NCBI GenBank assembly: GCA_910576865.1
Contig: CAJTKE010000002.1
Span: 135,060-199,059 of the forward strand
Direction of reading: 5' to 3'
Length of the DNA: 64,000 nucleotides
Source: an uncultured Oscillibacter sp.
GTDB lineage: Bacteria > Bacillota > Clostridia > Oscillospirales > Oscillospiraceae
Shown piece by piece: positions 24,637 to 33,789 of this stretch. Both the position numbers and the translations under genes were made by a program. The notes beneath the pieces are model-generated. The model did not search any database. It had not been told where the DNA came from and saw only the letters and a list, made by a program, of their open reading frames with translations. Each line of letters begins with the position of its first letter. The stretch's first letter is position 1.

Positions 24637-27063
24637 TTATTTGTGAGGAACGTGCCAGATGTTGTCCGCGTATTGAGCAATGGACCGGTCGGCGGCGAAG
24701 ATGCCGCTGCGGGCGATGTTGTGCAGGCTCATGCGGTTCCACTTGACGGGGTCGGCATAGGTCTCCACCATGCGCTTTTCCGCCTGACAATAAGCGTCGA
24801 AGTCCGCCAGGAGCAGGTACTCGTCGGCGGGACTGCCGCCCAGGCCCAGGAGAAGCCGCTGATAGAGATCGTCGTAACGCACGCCGTCCCGGAAGCCGGT
24901 GCGCAGGGCATCCATGGCCCGGCGGAGCTTCTCGTCCTTGTTGTACCAGCGCTGGGGCACGTAGCCCTCCCGCTTGAGGGCCTCCACCTCGTCGGCATGG
25001 AGGCCGAAGAGGAACATGTTTTCATCCCCCAGCACCTCGTGCATCTCCACGTTGGCCCCGTCCAGGGTGCCGATGGTCAGGGCTCCGTTCATCATGAATT
25101 TCATGTTTCCGGTGCCGCTGGCCTCTTTGCCGGCGGTGGAGATCTGCTGGCTCACCTCGCTGGCGGGCATCAGCACCTCCGCCAGGGAGACCCGGTAGTT
25201 CTCCAGGAAGACCACCTGCAGCTTGTCTTTGCAGACGGGATCATGGTCAATCTGGTCCGCCAGGGAGTTGATGAGACGGATGATGCGCTTGGCCACCTCG
25301 TAGCCCGGGGCCGCCTTGGCGCCGAAGAGGAAGGTGTGGGGCTGGACGATGGTGTTGGGGTCGTCCTGGAGCTTTTGGTACAGGGCGATGATGTGCAGCA
25401 CATTCAAAAGCTGCCGCTTGTACTCGTGCAGCCGCTTTGCCTGGACGTCGAAGATGGCGTCGGGGTTCAGGATGACGCCCCGGCTCCGCTTGGCGTGAAT
25501 GGCCAGGGCCTCCTTGTTCTTCCGCTTGATCTCCGCCAGCCGGTCCAGCACGGACTGGTCGTCCGCGTAGGCGTCCAGCTTCTGGAGGACGGAGGCGTCG
25601 GAGAGGTAGGCGTCCCCGCCGGTGAGCTCCTTGATGAGCCCGTCCAGGCCGGGGTTGATTTCGCTGAGCCAGCGGCGGTGGTCAATGCCGTTGGTGACGT
25701 TCTGGAACTTTTTGGGTTCCATGGTGCAGGCGTGCTTGAAGACGTCGTTCCGCAGAATGTCGGAGTGCAGGGCGGAAACCCCGTTCACCGCCATGCCGCC
25801 GGCGATGCACAAATTCGCCATGCGGACCTGCCCGTCCCAGATGATGGCCATTTCCTTCGTCTTGGCGGGATCGTGGTAGAAGTCCTCCACCTTTCTCTGC
25901 CAGCGGTTGGAAATCTCCTGAATGATCTGGTAGATACGGGGAAGGCGGCGCTCCACCAGCGTCTGGGGCCAGCGCTCCAGGGCCTCGGCCAGCACCGTGT
26001 GGTTGGTGTAGGCCACGGCGTGGGTCGTGATATACCAGGCGTCGTCCCAGTTCATTCCCGTGTCGTCAATCAGGACCCGCATCAGCTCCGGGATGACCAG
26101 GGTGGGGTGGGTGTCGTTGATTTGGATGACATTTTTCTCGTGGAAGTTTTTCAGCGTCCCGTAAGTATCCAGGTGCTTGGCGGTGATGGACTGGACGGTG
26201 GCGGAGACGAAGAAATATTGCTGCTTGAGGCGGAGGGATTTTCCCTCGATGTGGTTGTCGTCGGGGTAGAGGACCTTGGCGATGGTCTCCGCCATGGTCT
26301 CCTCCTCCGCGGCCTTCAGGTACTCGCCTTGGCCGAAGAGGCTCATGTCGATGGCCTTGGTGGGACGGGGATCCCACAGGCGCAGGACGTTGACATGGTC
26401 GGTGCCGTATCCGGCGATTTCCATGTCATAGGGGATTGCCTGGATGGTGGTGGCGTTTTCATTGACGGTGTGGAGATGCCCGTCGGCCCAGAATTCCCGG
26501 ATGGTGCCGCCGAAGGAGACCTGCTGGGCCTCGGCGGGCTTGGGCAGCAGCCAAGCCGCGCCCAGGTCCTTCCAGTGGTCGGGGAGCTCCACCTGCTGGC
26601 CCTCCACGATCTTCTGCTTGAAGAGGCCCAGCTCGTAGCAGATGGAGTAGCCCGTGGCGGGAATCTCCAGGGTGGTCATGGAGTCCAGGTAGCAGGCGGC
26701 GAGGCGCCCCAGGCCGCCGTTGCCGAGAGCCGCGTCCGGCTCCATCTCGAAAATGTCGCCGGCCTTGAAGCCAAAGTGCTCCAGGGCTTCCCGCAGCTGG
26801 GGCAGCACCCCCAGGTTGTAGGCGTTTTTCATCAGGCTCCGGCCCATGAGAAATTCCATGGACAGGTAGTGGACCTGTTTTTTCTTGTTCTGGCGAGTCT
26901 TTTTCCGGGTCTCCACTTCCCGGACGGCCATCATGTCCCGGAGGACCAGAGCGCTGGCCCGCATCATCTCGCCGTCAGTGGCCTCGTCGGCGGTTTTGCC
27001 GAAGTTGGTCATCAGCTTGGCGGACAGGGCTTCCTCCAGCGCTTGCGTTGTAATCGATGTCAT
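24637..27063 (-). CDS. glgP: Glycogen/alpha-glucan phosphorylase
   Basis: Phosphorolysis of alpha-1,4-glucan to glucose-1-phosphate; PLP-dependent GT35 enzyme. 808 residues, full length. Seen: VHYLSMEFLMGRSL near 65, DAALGNGGLGRLAACYLDS near 110, IQINDTHP near 320 and the PLP-lysine block EASGTGNMKFMMNGAL near 650. ATG 27063 has GGAGTGATT upstream, better than a GTG at 27075. It follows glgA after only 8 bp and has no low-complexity tail, unlike GlgA and GlgB. Confidence 0.96.
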   Translation of the reverse strand: MTSITTQALEEALSAKLMTNFGKTADEATDGEMMRASALVLRDMMAVREVETRKKTRQNKKKQVHYLSMEFLMGRSLMKNAYNLGVLPQLREALEHFGFKAGDIFEMEPDAALGNGGLGRLAACYLDSMTTLEIPATGYSICYELGLFKQKIVEGQQVELPDHWKDLGAAWLLPKPAEAQQVSFGGTIREFWADGHLHTVNENATTIQAIPYDMEIAGYGTDHVNVLRLWDPRPTKAIDMSLFGQGEYLKAAEEETMAETIAKVLYPDDNHIEGKSLRLKQQYFFVSATVQSITAKHLDTYGTLKNFHEKNVIQINDTHPTLVIPELMRVLIDDTGMNWDDAWYITTHAVAYTNHTVLAEALERWPQTLVERRLPRIYQIIQEISNRWQRKVEDFYHDPAKTKEMAIIWDGQVRMANLCIAGGMAVNGVSALHSDILRNDVFKHACTMEPKKFQNVTNGIDHRRWLSEINPGLDGLIKELTGGDAYLSDASVLQKLDAYADDQSVLDRLAEIKRKNKEALAIHAKRSRGVILNPDAIFDVQAKRLHEYKRQLLNVLHIIALYQKLQDDPNTIVQPHTFLFGAKAAPGYEVAKRIIRLINSLADQIDHDPVCKDKLQVVFLENYRVSLAEVLMPASEVSQQISTAGKEASGTGNMKFMMNGALTIGTLDGANVEMHEVLGDENMFLFGLHADEVEALKREGYVPQRWYNKDEKLRRAMDALRTGFRDGVRYDDLYQRLLLGLGGSPADEYLLLADFDAYCQAEKRMVETYADPVKWNRMSLHNIARSGIFAADRSIAQYADNIWHVPHK

Positions 27064-27071
27064 AGGCGTAA

Positions 27072-28805
27072 TCACTCCGCGGACGTTTTCTTTCCGGCGG
27101 TTCCTTTCTTTGCGGTTGTGGTTTTGGACGGTTTCTTGGAGGCCTTTTTCCCAGCTTTTTCAGATTTTTCCGCAGCCTTGGCCTCGGCTTTTTTCGCCTT
27201 CTTGGCGGGCTTTTTCTCCTCGGCGGGAGCAGCTTCCTTCACGGGAGCGGCCTCCACAACAGGGGCGGGCTCCACGGCAGGAGCGGCTTCCTCGACAGGA
27301 ACGGCCTCCTCAGCGGGAGTGGCTTCCTCGACCTCAGCGGCCCGGCGAGTCTCCGCGGGCAGGGGCCAGGGCTGGCCGGTGATGGTGGCGTAGATGCGCA
27401 GATACTCTCTGGCGCTGCGGGCCCAGCTGAAGTCGCAGACCATGGCCCGCTGACGCAGGTTGCTGAAGAGATCGGGATAGTCCTTGTAGAGGTAAACGGC
27501 CTCCCGGATCACATGGAGCATGTCTCCGCTGGAGTAGTTGGTGAAGCTGAAGCCGTTGCCCACTCCGTTGTAGTCGTCATGGGGCTGGACGGTGTCTTTC
27601 AGGCCGCCGGTTTCCCGGACGATGGGCAGCGTGCCGTAGCGCATGGCGATCATCTGGCTCAGGCCGCAGGGCTCGCTCTTGGAGGGCATGAGGAACAGGT
27701 CCGCGCCGGCGTAAATCGCCATGGACAGGTCCTCGTTGTAGTCCAGACGGACGGCCATCCGGCCGGGATACTGCTGGGCGGCCCAGCGGAAGAAGTCCTC
27801 GTACCGCTGGTCGCCGGTGCCCAGGACCACCAGCTGGAGCGGCAGCTCCATCATGTCGTGGAGCACCTCGCAGATCAGGTCCAGGCCCTTGTGGGAGACC
27901 AGACGGCTGACCATGGCCACGATGGGGGTGTGGGGCTCCTCCCGCAGGCCCACCATCCGCTGGAGCTCGGTCTTGCACTCGTCCTTGCCGGCCATGTCCT
28001 CCACGGAGAAGTTTTTCAGGATGCGCCCGTCGGTCCGGGGATCGTAGAGCTTCATGTCGATGCCGTTCAGCACGCCGGAGAGCTTGTCGGAGCACTGGCG
28101 CATGATGCCCTCCATCCGGTGGGCGAAGTAGGGCATTTTCAGCTCGTTGGCATAGGTGGGGGAGACCGCGTTGACGGCGTCGGAGCAGAGGATGGCTCCC
28201 TTGAGGAGGTTGATGTCCCCGTCCATCAGCAGCGTGCCGTCCTTGACCCAGCCGGCGTCCAGGCCGAAGAGCTCGCCCAGGACGTAGGGGTTGAAACGGC
28301 CCTGATATTCGATGTTGTGGATGGTGACCACGGTCTTGATGGAGCGGAAACGCTCCTCCCGGACGCTGTCATCCTTCAGGTAGATGGGCACCAGGGCGGA
28401 CTGCCAGTCGTTGCAGTGGACGACCTCGGGCCAGAACTTGAGGTGGTCCAGCATCCGCACCACCGCCCGGGAGAAGAAAGCGAAGCGCTCGCCGTCGTCG
28501 GCCTGCCCGTAGAGGGTGCCCCGGTTGAAATACTGCTCGTTGTCCAGGAAGTACCAGGTCACGCCGTCCTTCTCCATGGAGAAGAGGCCGCAGTAGCTGT
28601 GCCGCCAGGCAAGATCCACGTAGTCATAGCACTCGAACTTCATCTGACTTCCGAAACGGTCCCGGACCCGGGCGTAGAGGGGCAGGATCACGGCCACCTC
28701 AGCGCCCTGTTCCGCCAGGGCGGGAGGCAGGGAACCAGCCACGTCGGCCAATCCGCCGGTTTTGCAGAAGGGGACCGCTTCGCTGGTCACATACAGAATC
28801 TTCAT
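27072..28805 (-). CDS. glgA: Glycogen synthase with a ~100 residue low-complexity C-terminal tail
   Basis: GT5 ADP-glucose-dependent glucan synthase. The core (about 1-478) is standard: Lys15 in CKTGGLADV, WPEVVHCNDWQSAL, TIHNIEYQGRF, VSRLVSHKGLDLI, and LMPSKSEPCGLSQM with the catalytic Glu. Residues ~479-577 are an extension: first acidic Glu/Ala/Pro/Val repeats (EEAVPVEEAAPAVEPAPVVE), then Lys/Ala-rich (KKPAKKAKKAEAKAAEKSEK). Typical GlgA ends near 480. A similar Lys/Ala/Pro tail is on GlgB. ATG 28805 has AAAAGGAG upstream. First gene of a glgA-glgP transcript. Confidence 0.95.
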   Translation of the reverse strand: MKILYVTSEAVPFCKTGGLADVAGSLPPALAEQGAEVAVILPLYARVRDRFGSQMKFECYDYVDLAWRHSYCGLFSMEKDGVTWYFLDNEQYFNRGTLYGQADDGERFAFFSRAVVRMLDHLKFWPEVVHCNDWQSALVPIYLKDDSVREERFRSIKTVVTIHNIEYQGRFNPYVLGELFGLDAGWVKDGTLLMDGDINLLKGAILCSDAVNAVSPTYANELKMPYFAHRMEGIMRQCSDKLSGVLNGIDMKLYDPRTDGRILKNFSVEDMAGKDECKTELQRMVGLREEPHTPIVAMVSRLVSHKGLDLICEVLHDMMELPLQLVVLGTGDQRYEDFFRWAAQQYPGRMAVRLDYNEDLSMAIYAGADLFLMPSKSEPCGLSQMIAMRYGTLPIVRETGGLKDTVQPHDDYNGVGNGFSFTNYSSGDMLHVIREAVYLYKDYPDLFSNLRQRAMVCDFSWARSAREYLRIYATITGQPWPLPAETRRAAEVEEATPAEEAVPVEEAAPAVEPAPVVEAAPVKEAAPAEEKKPAKKAKKAEAKAAEKSEKAGKKASKKPSKTTTAKKGTAGKKTSAE

Positions 28806-28885
28806 CTCATAAACTCCTTTTCATGTCATCCCCGGCGCTCGGCCGAAGACCCGTTGGCCCGGGGGAAATCCAGGATGTTCCCTAT

Positions 28886-28914
28886 ATTATACCAAAAAGA
28901 GAGGCCCGGGTCAA
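28886..28914 (-). promoter_or_regulatory. Promoter of glgA-glgP
   Basis: Minus strand -35 TTGACC (28909-28914), 17 bp spacer, perfect -10 TATAAT (28886-28891). Lies between the glgD terminator and glgA. Confidence 0.8.
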
Positions 28915-28930
28915 TCCGGCCTTTCCATCA

Positions 28931-28960
28931 TAAAAGGGGGACGCGGGCGCCCCCCTTTTA
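28931..28960 (-). terminator. Terminator after glgD
   Basis: TAAAAGGGGG / CCCCCTTTTA stem (plus strand view) around a GC loop; on the minus strand the stem itself ends in TTTTA. Splits the glycogen genes into two transcripts. Confidence 0.75.
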
Positions 28961-28967
28961 TGGAATT

Positions 28968-30080
28968 TTATACCTTGCTGCCCTTGGCCAGGACGATGGG
29001 ATAGGTGGCGTGGCCCATCAGCGTTCTCCCGGAGAGGACCTCCACATCCTTGTCGGCGATGATGTAGCTCAGCCGCGCGTCCTTGCGGACGATGGAGTCC
29101 TTGAAGATCACGCAGTTGCGCACTACCGCGCCGGCCTCCACCGTGACACCGGGGAAGAGGATGGAGTTCTCCACGACGCCCTCGATGGAGCAGCCGTCGC
29201 CGAACAGGGAGTTGACGCATTTTCCGCCCGCGCCCAGGTAGGTGGAGCTGAGGTCCGCGTTTTTGGCCCGGATGGGGCGCTGGGCGCAGAACAGGTCCGC
29301 CCGGATGGCGGGGTCCAGCAGCTGCATGCTGCGGTCGTAATACTCCTGAACGGAGCGAATCTGGGCGGCGTAGCCCTTCCAGATGTAGCTGTGGATTTTC
29401 AGGTCGTCCTTCCGGGCCAGGAGCACGTCGCTCCGCCAGCTGAGCTGGTCCTTGGCGGCGCAGTCGTCCACCAGCTCCAGCAGCAGCTTCTTGGACACCA
29501 CGTAGGTGCCCAGGCCCCGGAGGCCCCGGGGGGTGTGGGGGCTGACGAAGACTTCGGTGACCCGTCCGCCCTCGCCCACCTGGAGGTAGGTTCCGTTGTC
29601 GGTCATGAAGCTGTCGTTGGCGCAGACCGCCGTGATGTCCGCCCCGGATTTCAGGTGAGTCTCATAGACGTCGCTCAGGGGCAGGTTGGCCACCAGATCG
29701 CCGTCCATCATGACCACGTAATCCTGGCGGATGTCCTCCAGATAGGTCCGCACGGCGGACAGAGCCTCGATGTGGCCCCGGTAGGGCATGGCGCCCCAGT
29801 CGCCCCGGTAGTTGAAGGGAGGCAGGAGGCGCAGGCCGCCCCGCTTGCGGCTCAGATCCCAGTCCTTGCCGGTGCCCAGGTGGTCCAGCAGGCTCTGGAA
29901 GTGGCCGTGGAGGACGATGCCCACGTCGGTGGCCCCGGCGTTGACCAGACTGCTGAGGGCGAAGTCCACCGCCCGGAACCGCCCGCCGAAGGGAATGGAG
30001 GCGGAGGAGCGGATGGAGCCCAGCTCCTGAAGGTCGCCGCGGCGCTCATAGGCGAAAATGATTCCATGAAGTCCGTTCAT
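28968..30080 (-). CDS. glgD: Glucose-1-phosphate adenylyltransferase, GlgD subunit
   Basis: Regulatory/non-catalytic partner of GlgC in Firmicutes ADP-glucose pyrophosphorylase. 370 residues: nucleotidyltransferase-like domain (1-240) in which the P-loop signature is degenerate (IIFAYERRGDLQELG in place of the GGxGxRL found in GlgC), then a left-handed beta-helix (AGGKCVNSLFGDGCSIEG, VENSILFPGVTVEAGAVV). Start ATG 30080 overlaps the glgC stop (ATGA), indicating coupled synthesis. Confidence 0.95.
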   Translation of the reverse strand: MNGLHGIIFAYERRGDLQELGSIRSSASIPFGGRFRAVDFALSSLVNAGATDVGIVLHGHFQSLLDHLGTGKDWDLSRKRGGLRLLPPFNYRGDWGAMPYRGHIEALSAVRTYLEDIRQDYVVMMDGDLVANLPLSDVYETHLKSGADITAVCANDSFMTDNGTYLQVGEGGRVTEVFVSPHTPRGLRGLGTYVVSKKLLLELVDDCAAKDQLSWRSDVLLARKDDLKIHSYIWKGYAAQIRSVQEYYDRSMQLLDPAIRADLFCAQRPIRAKNADLSSTYLGAGGKCVNSLFGDGCSIEGVVENSILFPGVTVEAGAVVRNCVIFKDSIVRKDARLSYIIADKDVEVLSGRTLMGHATYPIVLAKGSKV

Positions 30081-31282
30081 TTGGACACCTCCTCACCATT
30101 GCGGCCCAGCATGATGCCGGCCCTGGCGTTTTTGCCCTCGGGCAGCTGGCAGCCCGGAGCCAGCACCGTCAGGCCCCAGCCCTCCGGCGTGTTTTCCGGC
30201 GTGCCGCCCACGTGGCAGCCCTTGCCGATCTTGCAGTTCTCGCCCAGGATGGCGTATTCCACCACCGCGCCGGGCTCCACCACCACGCCGGGGAAGAGGA
30301 CGGAATAGCGGACCGTGGCGCCCTCGCCCACGGTGACGTTCTGGGAGAGGACGGAGTTCTCCACCAGACCCTCCAGCACGCTGCCGCGGTTCACGGCGCT
30401 GTGGCTGACGGTGGAATTGGTCCCCAGGAAGGCCGGGGGCGCGCTGACGGAGCGGGCGTAAATGGGCCAGGAGCGATCCCGCAGGTCCAGGCCGGACTCG
30501 GGGGCCAGCATGTCCATGTTGGCGTCCCACAGGGACTCCAGGGTGCCCACGTCCTTCCAGTAGCTGGCGAAGCGGTAGGCCGCCATCCGCTGCCCGTCAT
30601 TCAGCATGTTGGGGATGATGTTTTTTCCGAAGTCGTTTTCGGAGTTGGGGTTTGCCTCGTCATTGATGAGGTACTCCCGCAGGGCCTTCCAGGAGAATAC
30701 GTAAATGCCCATGGAAGCCAGATTGCTCTTGGGCTCCTTGGGTTTTTCGGCGAATTCGGTGATCATGTCGTCCCCGTCCACGCTCATGATGCCGAAGCGG
30801 GGCGCCTCGGCCCAGGGCACCTCCATGACGGAGATGGTGCAGGCGGCGTTCGCGGCCTTGTGCCGGGCCACCATGTCGGAGTAGTCCATTTTGTAGATGT
30901 GGTCGCCGGAGAGGATGACCACGTACTCCGGGTCGTGCATGTCAATGAAGCCCAGGTTCTGGTAAATGGCGTTGGCGGTTCCCTTGTACCAGGTGCCGCC
31001 CTTGGCGCCCTGGTAGGGGGGCAGGATGTGGACGCCGCCGGTGGACCCGTCCAGGTCCCAGGGCTGGCCGCTGCCGATATAGCTGTTCAGCTCCAGGGGA
31101 CGGTACTGGGTCAGCACGCCCACGGTGTCGATGCCGGAGTTGGTGCAGTTGGAGAGGGGGAAGTCGATGATGCGGTACTTGCCGCCGAAGGGGACGGCGG
31201 GCTTTGCCATGTCTCCGGTGAGGACATAGAGGCGGCTGCCCTGTCCTCCGGCCAGCAGCATGGCAATGCATTCTTTCTTCAT
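30077..31282 (-). CDS. glgC: Glucose-1-phosphate adenylyltransferase, catalytic GlgC
   Basis: Makes ADP-glucose, the donor for GlgA. 401 residues. Nucleotide loop LLAGGQGSRLYVLT at 9-22, PFGGKYRIIDFPLSNC, ILSGDHIYKMDY with the metal-binding Asp, IMSVDGDDMITEFAEKP, then the C-terminal beta-helix (GSVLEGLVENSVLSQNVTVG). AAAGGAG lies upstream of ATG 31282. Between glgB and glgD on one transcript. Confidence 0.96.
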   Translation of the reverse strand: MKKECIAMLLAGGQGSRLYVLTGDMAKPAVPFGGKYRIIDFPLSNCTNSGIDTVGVLTQYRPLELNSYIGSGQPWDLDGSTGGVHILPPYQGAKGGTWYKGTANAIYQNLGFIDMHDPEYVVILSGDHIYKMDYSDMVARHKAANAACTISVMEVPWAEAPRFGIMSVDGDDMITEFAEKPKEPKSNLASMGIYVFSWKALREYLINDEANPNSENDFGKNIIPNMLNDGQRMAAYRFASYWKDVGTLESLWDANMDMLAPESGLDLRDRSWPIYARSVSAPPAFLGTNSTVSHSAVNRGSVLEGLVENSVLSQNVTVGEGATVRYSVLFPGVVVEPGAVVEYAILGENCKIGKGCHVGGTPENTPEGWGLTVLAPGCQLPEGKNARAGIMLGRNGEEVSK

Positions 31283-31305
31283 GTCTCTTTCAGCTCCTTT
31301 GCCTG

Positions 31306-33378
31306 TTATTTCGCGCTGGGCTTTTTCGCGGGTTTTTCAGCTTTGCCCTCCTTGGGGGCCTTCTCCGCCTTGGCGGAGGATTTGACGGTTTTTACCAGGG
31401 CCTTGGCGGAGGCCTTCACGGTTTTCCCCGCGGCCTTGGAGGCCTTCTCCACCGTTTTCACGGCCTTGGGGGCCTTGGGCTCCTTGGCGGCCTTGGGCTT
31501 GGGGAAGGTCCCCTCGCCCCGGAGGAACACCGCGCCGAAGGCGGGGATGCGGATGGCGGCGGAGTACTCCTTGCCATGGGACTCGATGGCTTCCACGGGG
31601 ACGGGCTCCTTGTCGCCGAAGCCGTCTCCGCCGTATTCCACGGCGTCGGTGTTGAACACGGGGGTGTACTGCTTGTGGGCGGGGACGCCCATGCGGTAGC
31701 CCTCGTAAGTATTGGGGGAGAAGTTGACGGCGCAGAGGAGGTCACGGCCCTTCTTGTCCTTCCGGAGGAAGACCACCACGTTGTTGTGGTTGTCGTCCAC
31801 CACCAGCCACTCGAAGCCCTCCCAGCTGAAATCAATCTCCCACAGGGCGGGTTCCTTCTTGTAGAAGGCGTTGGCCTCCTTGAAGAAGCGGTGGACCTTC
31901 TGATTCTCCTCACTGTCCAGCAGGTACCAGTCCAGGGACTCCTTGTCGTTCCACTCGTGCCACTGGCCCAGCTCCGCGCCCATGAAAAGGAGCTTCTTTC
32001 CCGGATGGGCCAGGAGGTACGCGTAGAAGCCCCGGGTGCAGCGGAGCTGGTTGGTGTAGTCGCCGGGCATCTTGCCCACCACGGAGCCCTTCATGTGGAC
32101 CACCTCGTCGTGGGAGATGGGCAGCACGAAGTTCTCGGAGAAGGCGTACATCATGGAGAAGGTGATGTCCTTGTGGTGGTCCTGGCGGAACCAGGGGTCC
32201 AGCTTCAGGTAGTGGCACATGTCGTTCATCCAGCCCATGTTCCACTTGAGGTTGAAGCCAAGGCCGCCGATGTCGGCGGGGCGGCTGACCATGGGCCACG
32301 CCGTGGACTCCTCGGCGATCATCATGACGCCGGGCTTGGTTTCAAAGGCCATGGCGTTCAGCTCCCGGAGGAAGTCGATGGCCTCCAGGTTCTCGTGCCC
32401 GCCGTACTTGTTGGGGGTCCAGGCGCCGCCCTGGCGGCTGTAGTCCAGGTAGAGCATGGACGCCACCGCGTCCACCCGCAGGCCGTCGATGTGGCACTCC
32501 TCCAGCCAGAAGCGGGCGGAGGAGAAGAGGAAGCTCTTCACCTCGGGCCGGCCGTAGTCAAAGACCCGGGTGCCCCAGGAGGCGTGCTCCCACTTGTTGG
32601 GGTCGCTGTACTCATAGCAGCAGCCGCCGTCGAACTCATAGAGCCCGTGGGAGTCCTTGCAGAAGTGGGCGGGAACCCAGTCCAGGATGACGGCGATGCC
32701 GTTTTTGTGCATGTGGTTCACGAACCAGAGGAAGTCCTTAGGCGTGCCGTACCGGGAGGTGGGGGCGAAGTAGCCGGTGCACTGATAGCCCCAGGAGCCG
32801 TCGAAGGGGTGCTCCAGCACGGGCAGCAGCTCAATGGCGGTGTAGCCCATTTCCTTGACGTAGGCGGCCAGCTCTTTGGCCATGTCCTTATAATCATAAA
32901 AGTCGCCGTTGGGCCGCTTTTTCCAGGAGCCCAGGTGCACCTCGTAAATGTTCAGGGGGGAATCGTAGACCTGGTGCTTTTCCTGCCTTGCCAGGAAGGC
33001 GGCGTCGGTCCACTTGAAATCCGTCATGTCGTAAAGTTTGCCGGCGGTGGCGGGACGGGTTTCGCAGTGGAAGGCGTAGGGGTCTGTTTTCAGCCGGACC
33101 TCCCCGTCGGGGCCGGTGACGGCGTACTTGTAGGATGTGTACTCCGACAGGCCGGGGATGAAGCCCTCCCAGACCTCGCCGTTCCGGGTGAGGGTGTGGA
33201 CGCCGTTGGTCCACTCGTTGAAATCGCCCACCACGGAAACGCTCTGAGCGTGGGGGGCCCAGACACGGAAGGTCCAGCCCTCCGCATCCTTTTTCTTATC
33301 GGGGTGGGAGCCGAACCAGCGCCAGCCGTCCGTCAGGGTTCCGGCGTGGAAGCGTTCAGCCTGATCGTGTTTTGCCAT
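31306..33378 (-). CDS. glgB: 1,4-alpha-glucan branching enzyme with a Lys/Ala-rich C-terminal tail
   Basis: GH13 enzyme creating alpha-1,6 branches. 690 residues. CBM48-like N-domain (FRVWAPHAQSVSVVGDFNEW), then the barrel: GTPKDFLWFVNHMH, catalytic Asp in GLRVDAVASMLYLDYS, catalytic Glu in MMIAEESTAWP and Asp in SHDEVVHMKGSVVG. The C-terminal beta domain ends near 625; the last ~65 residues are Lys/Ala/Pro with 21 lysines (PKPKAAKEPKAPKAVK onward), unlike normal GlgB. GGAGGTTGACT precedes ATG 33378; first gene of glgB-glgC-glgD. Confidence 0.95.
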   Translation of the reverse strand: MAKHDQAERFHAGTLTDGWRWFGSHPDKKKDAEGWTFRVWAPHAQSVSVVGDFNEWTNGVHTLTRNGEVWEGFIPGLSEYTSYKYAVTGPDGEVRLKTDPYAFHCETRPATAGKLYDMTDFKWTDAAFLARQEKHQVYDSPLNIYEVHLGSWKKRPNGDFYDYKDMAKELAAYVKEMGYTAIELLPVLEHPFDGSWGYQCTGYFAPTSRYGTPKDFLWFVNHMHKNGIAVILDWVPAHFCKDSHGLYEFDGGCCYEYSDPNKWEHASWGTRVFDYGRPEVKSFLFSSARFWLEECHIDGLRVDAVASMLYLDYSRQGGAWTPNKYGGHENLEAIDFLRELNAMAFETKPGVMMIAEESTAWPMVSRPADIGGLGFNLKWNMGWMNDMCHYLKLDPWFRQDHHKDITFSMMYAFSENFVLPISHDEVVHMKGSVVGKMPGDYTNQLRCTRGFYAYLLAHPGKKLLFMGAELGQWHEWNDKESLDWYLLDSEENQKVHRFFKEANAFYKKEPALWEIDFSWEGFEWLVVDDNHNNVVVFLRKDKKGRDLLCAVNFSPNTYEGYRMGVPAHKQYTPVFNTDAVEYGGDGFGDKEPVPVEAIESHGKEYSAAIRIPAFGAVFLRGEGTFPKPKAAKEPKAPKAVKTVEKASKAAGKTVKASAKALVKTVKSSAKAEKAPKEGKAEKPAKKPSAK

Positions 33379-33533
33379 AGTCAACCTCCGTGCATAGCCG
33401 CGGAAGCTCTTCAAGACCCGCGGCTGCCGCTTGTGGGCGAGCGGCCCGCCGATTTCCCGGGCGTCCCTTCGGGACGCCGCGCCCGCCGTCCGGCGCGGCG
33501 GGCTGTGCCATGTAGAAAAACGATTAGCTATTC
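33379..33533 (-). promoter_or_regulatory. Structured GC-rich 5' leader of glgB
   Basis: About 150 bases between the likely start of transcription and the glgB ATG. It holds nested stems, e.g. GGCGTCCC/GGGACGCC, GCCGCGCCGG-type GC repeats, and CCGCGG..CCGCGG near the RBS. No known riboswitch class was recognised. Confidence 0.4.
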
Positions 33534-33539
33534 TGGAAT

Positions 33540-33568
33540 ATTATACTTCTTTTCAAAAATAGCGTCAA
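33540..33568 (-). promoter_or_regulatory. Promoter of glgBCD
   Basis: Minus strand -35 TTGACG (33563-33568), 17 bp spacer, perfect -10 TATAAT (33540-33545). Confidence 0.82.
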
Positions 33569-33718
33569 GGACGGTCCTGTCGAAAATGACCCCCATCTTT
33601 TAGCATGTTCCCCCAAATCTGCTTCAAGATTCACAATATTTTTTGGTTACCTTCGGCAAAATGTTCAAAACTTGGAGAGAAAACTGGAGATGTGTGCCAA
33701 CAAAAATATGGCGGACCG

Positions 33719-33747
33719 TTGATTTCGCCGCCGGGTTGCGGTATGAT
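33719..33747 (+). promoter_or_regulatory. Promoter of the TSUP transporter gene
   Basis: -35 TTGATT (33719-33724), 17 bp spacer, -10 TATGAT (33742-33747). Between this and the glgB promoter (33569-33718) I see only AT-rich sequence, no gene. Confidence 0.65.
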
Positions 33748-33789
33748 ATCACTTCAGTTCCACTCAACAGTCTTCAGGAGGTTTTTTTC

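Noticed and set aside
24643..27393. 916 codon open frame on the plus strand
   Set aside because: Antisense shadow of glgP; Val/Gly/His-rich with no RBS or recognisable domain.
27513..30308. 931 codon open frame on the plus strand
   Set aside because: Antisense shadow of glgA and glgD; it crosses the glgA promoter and the glgD terminator.
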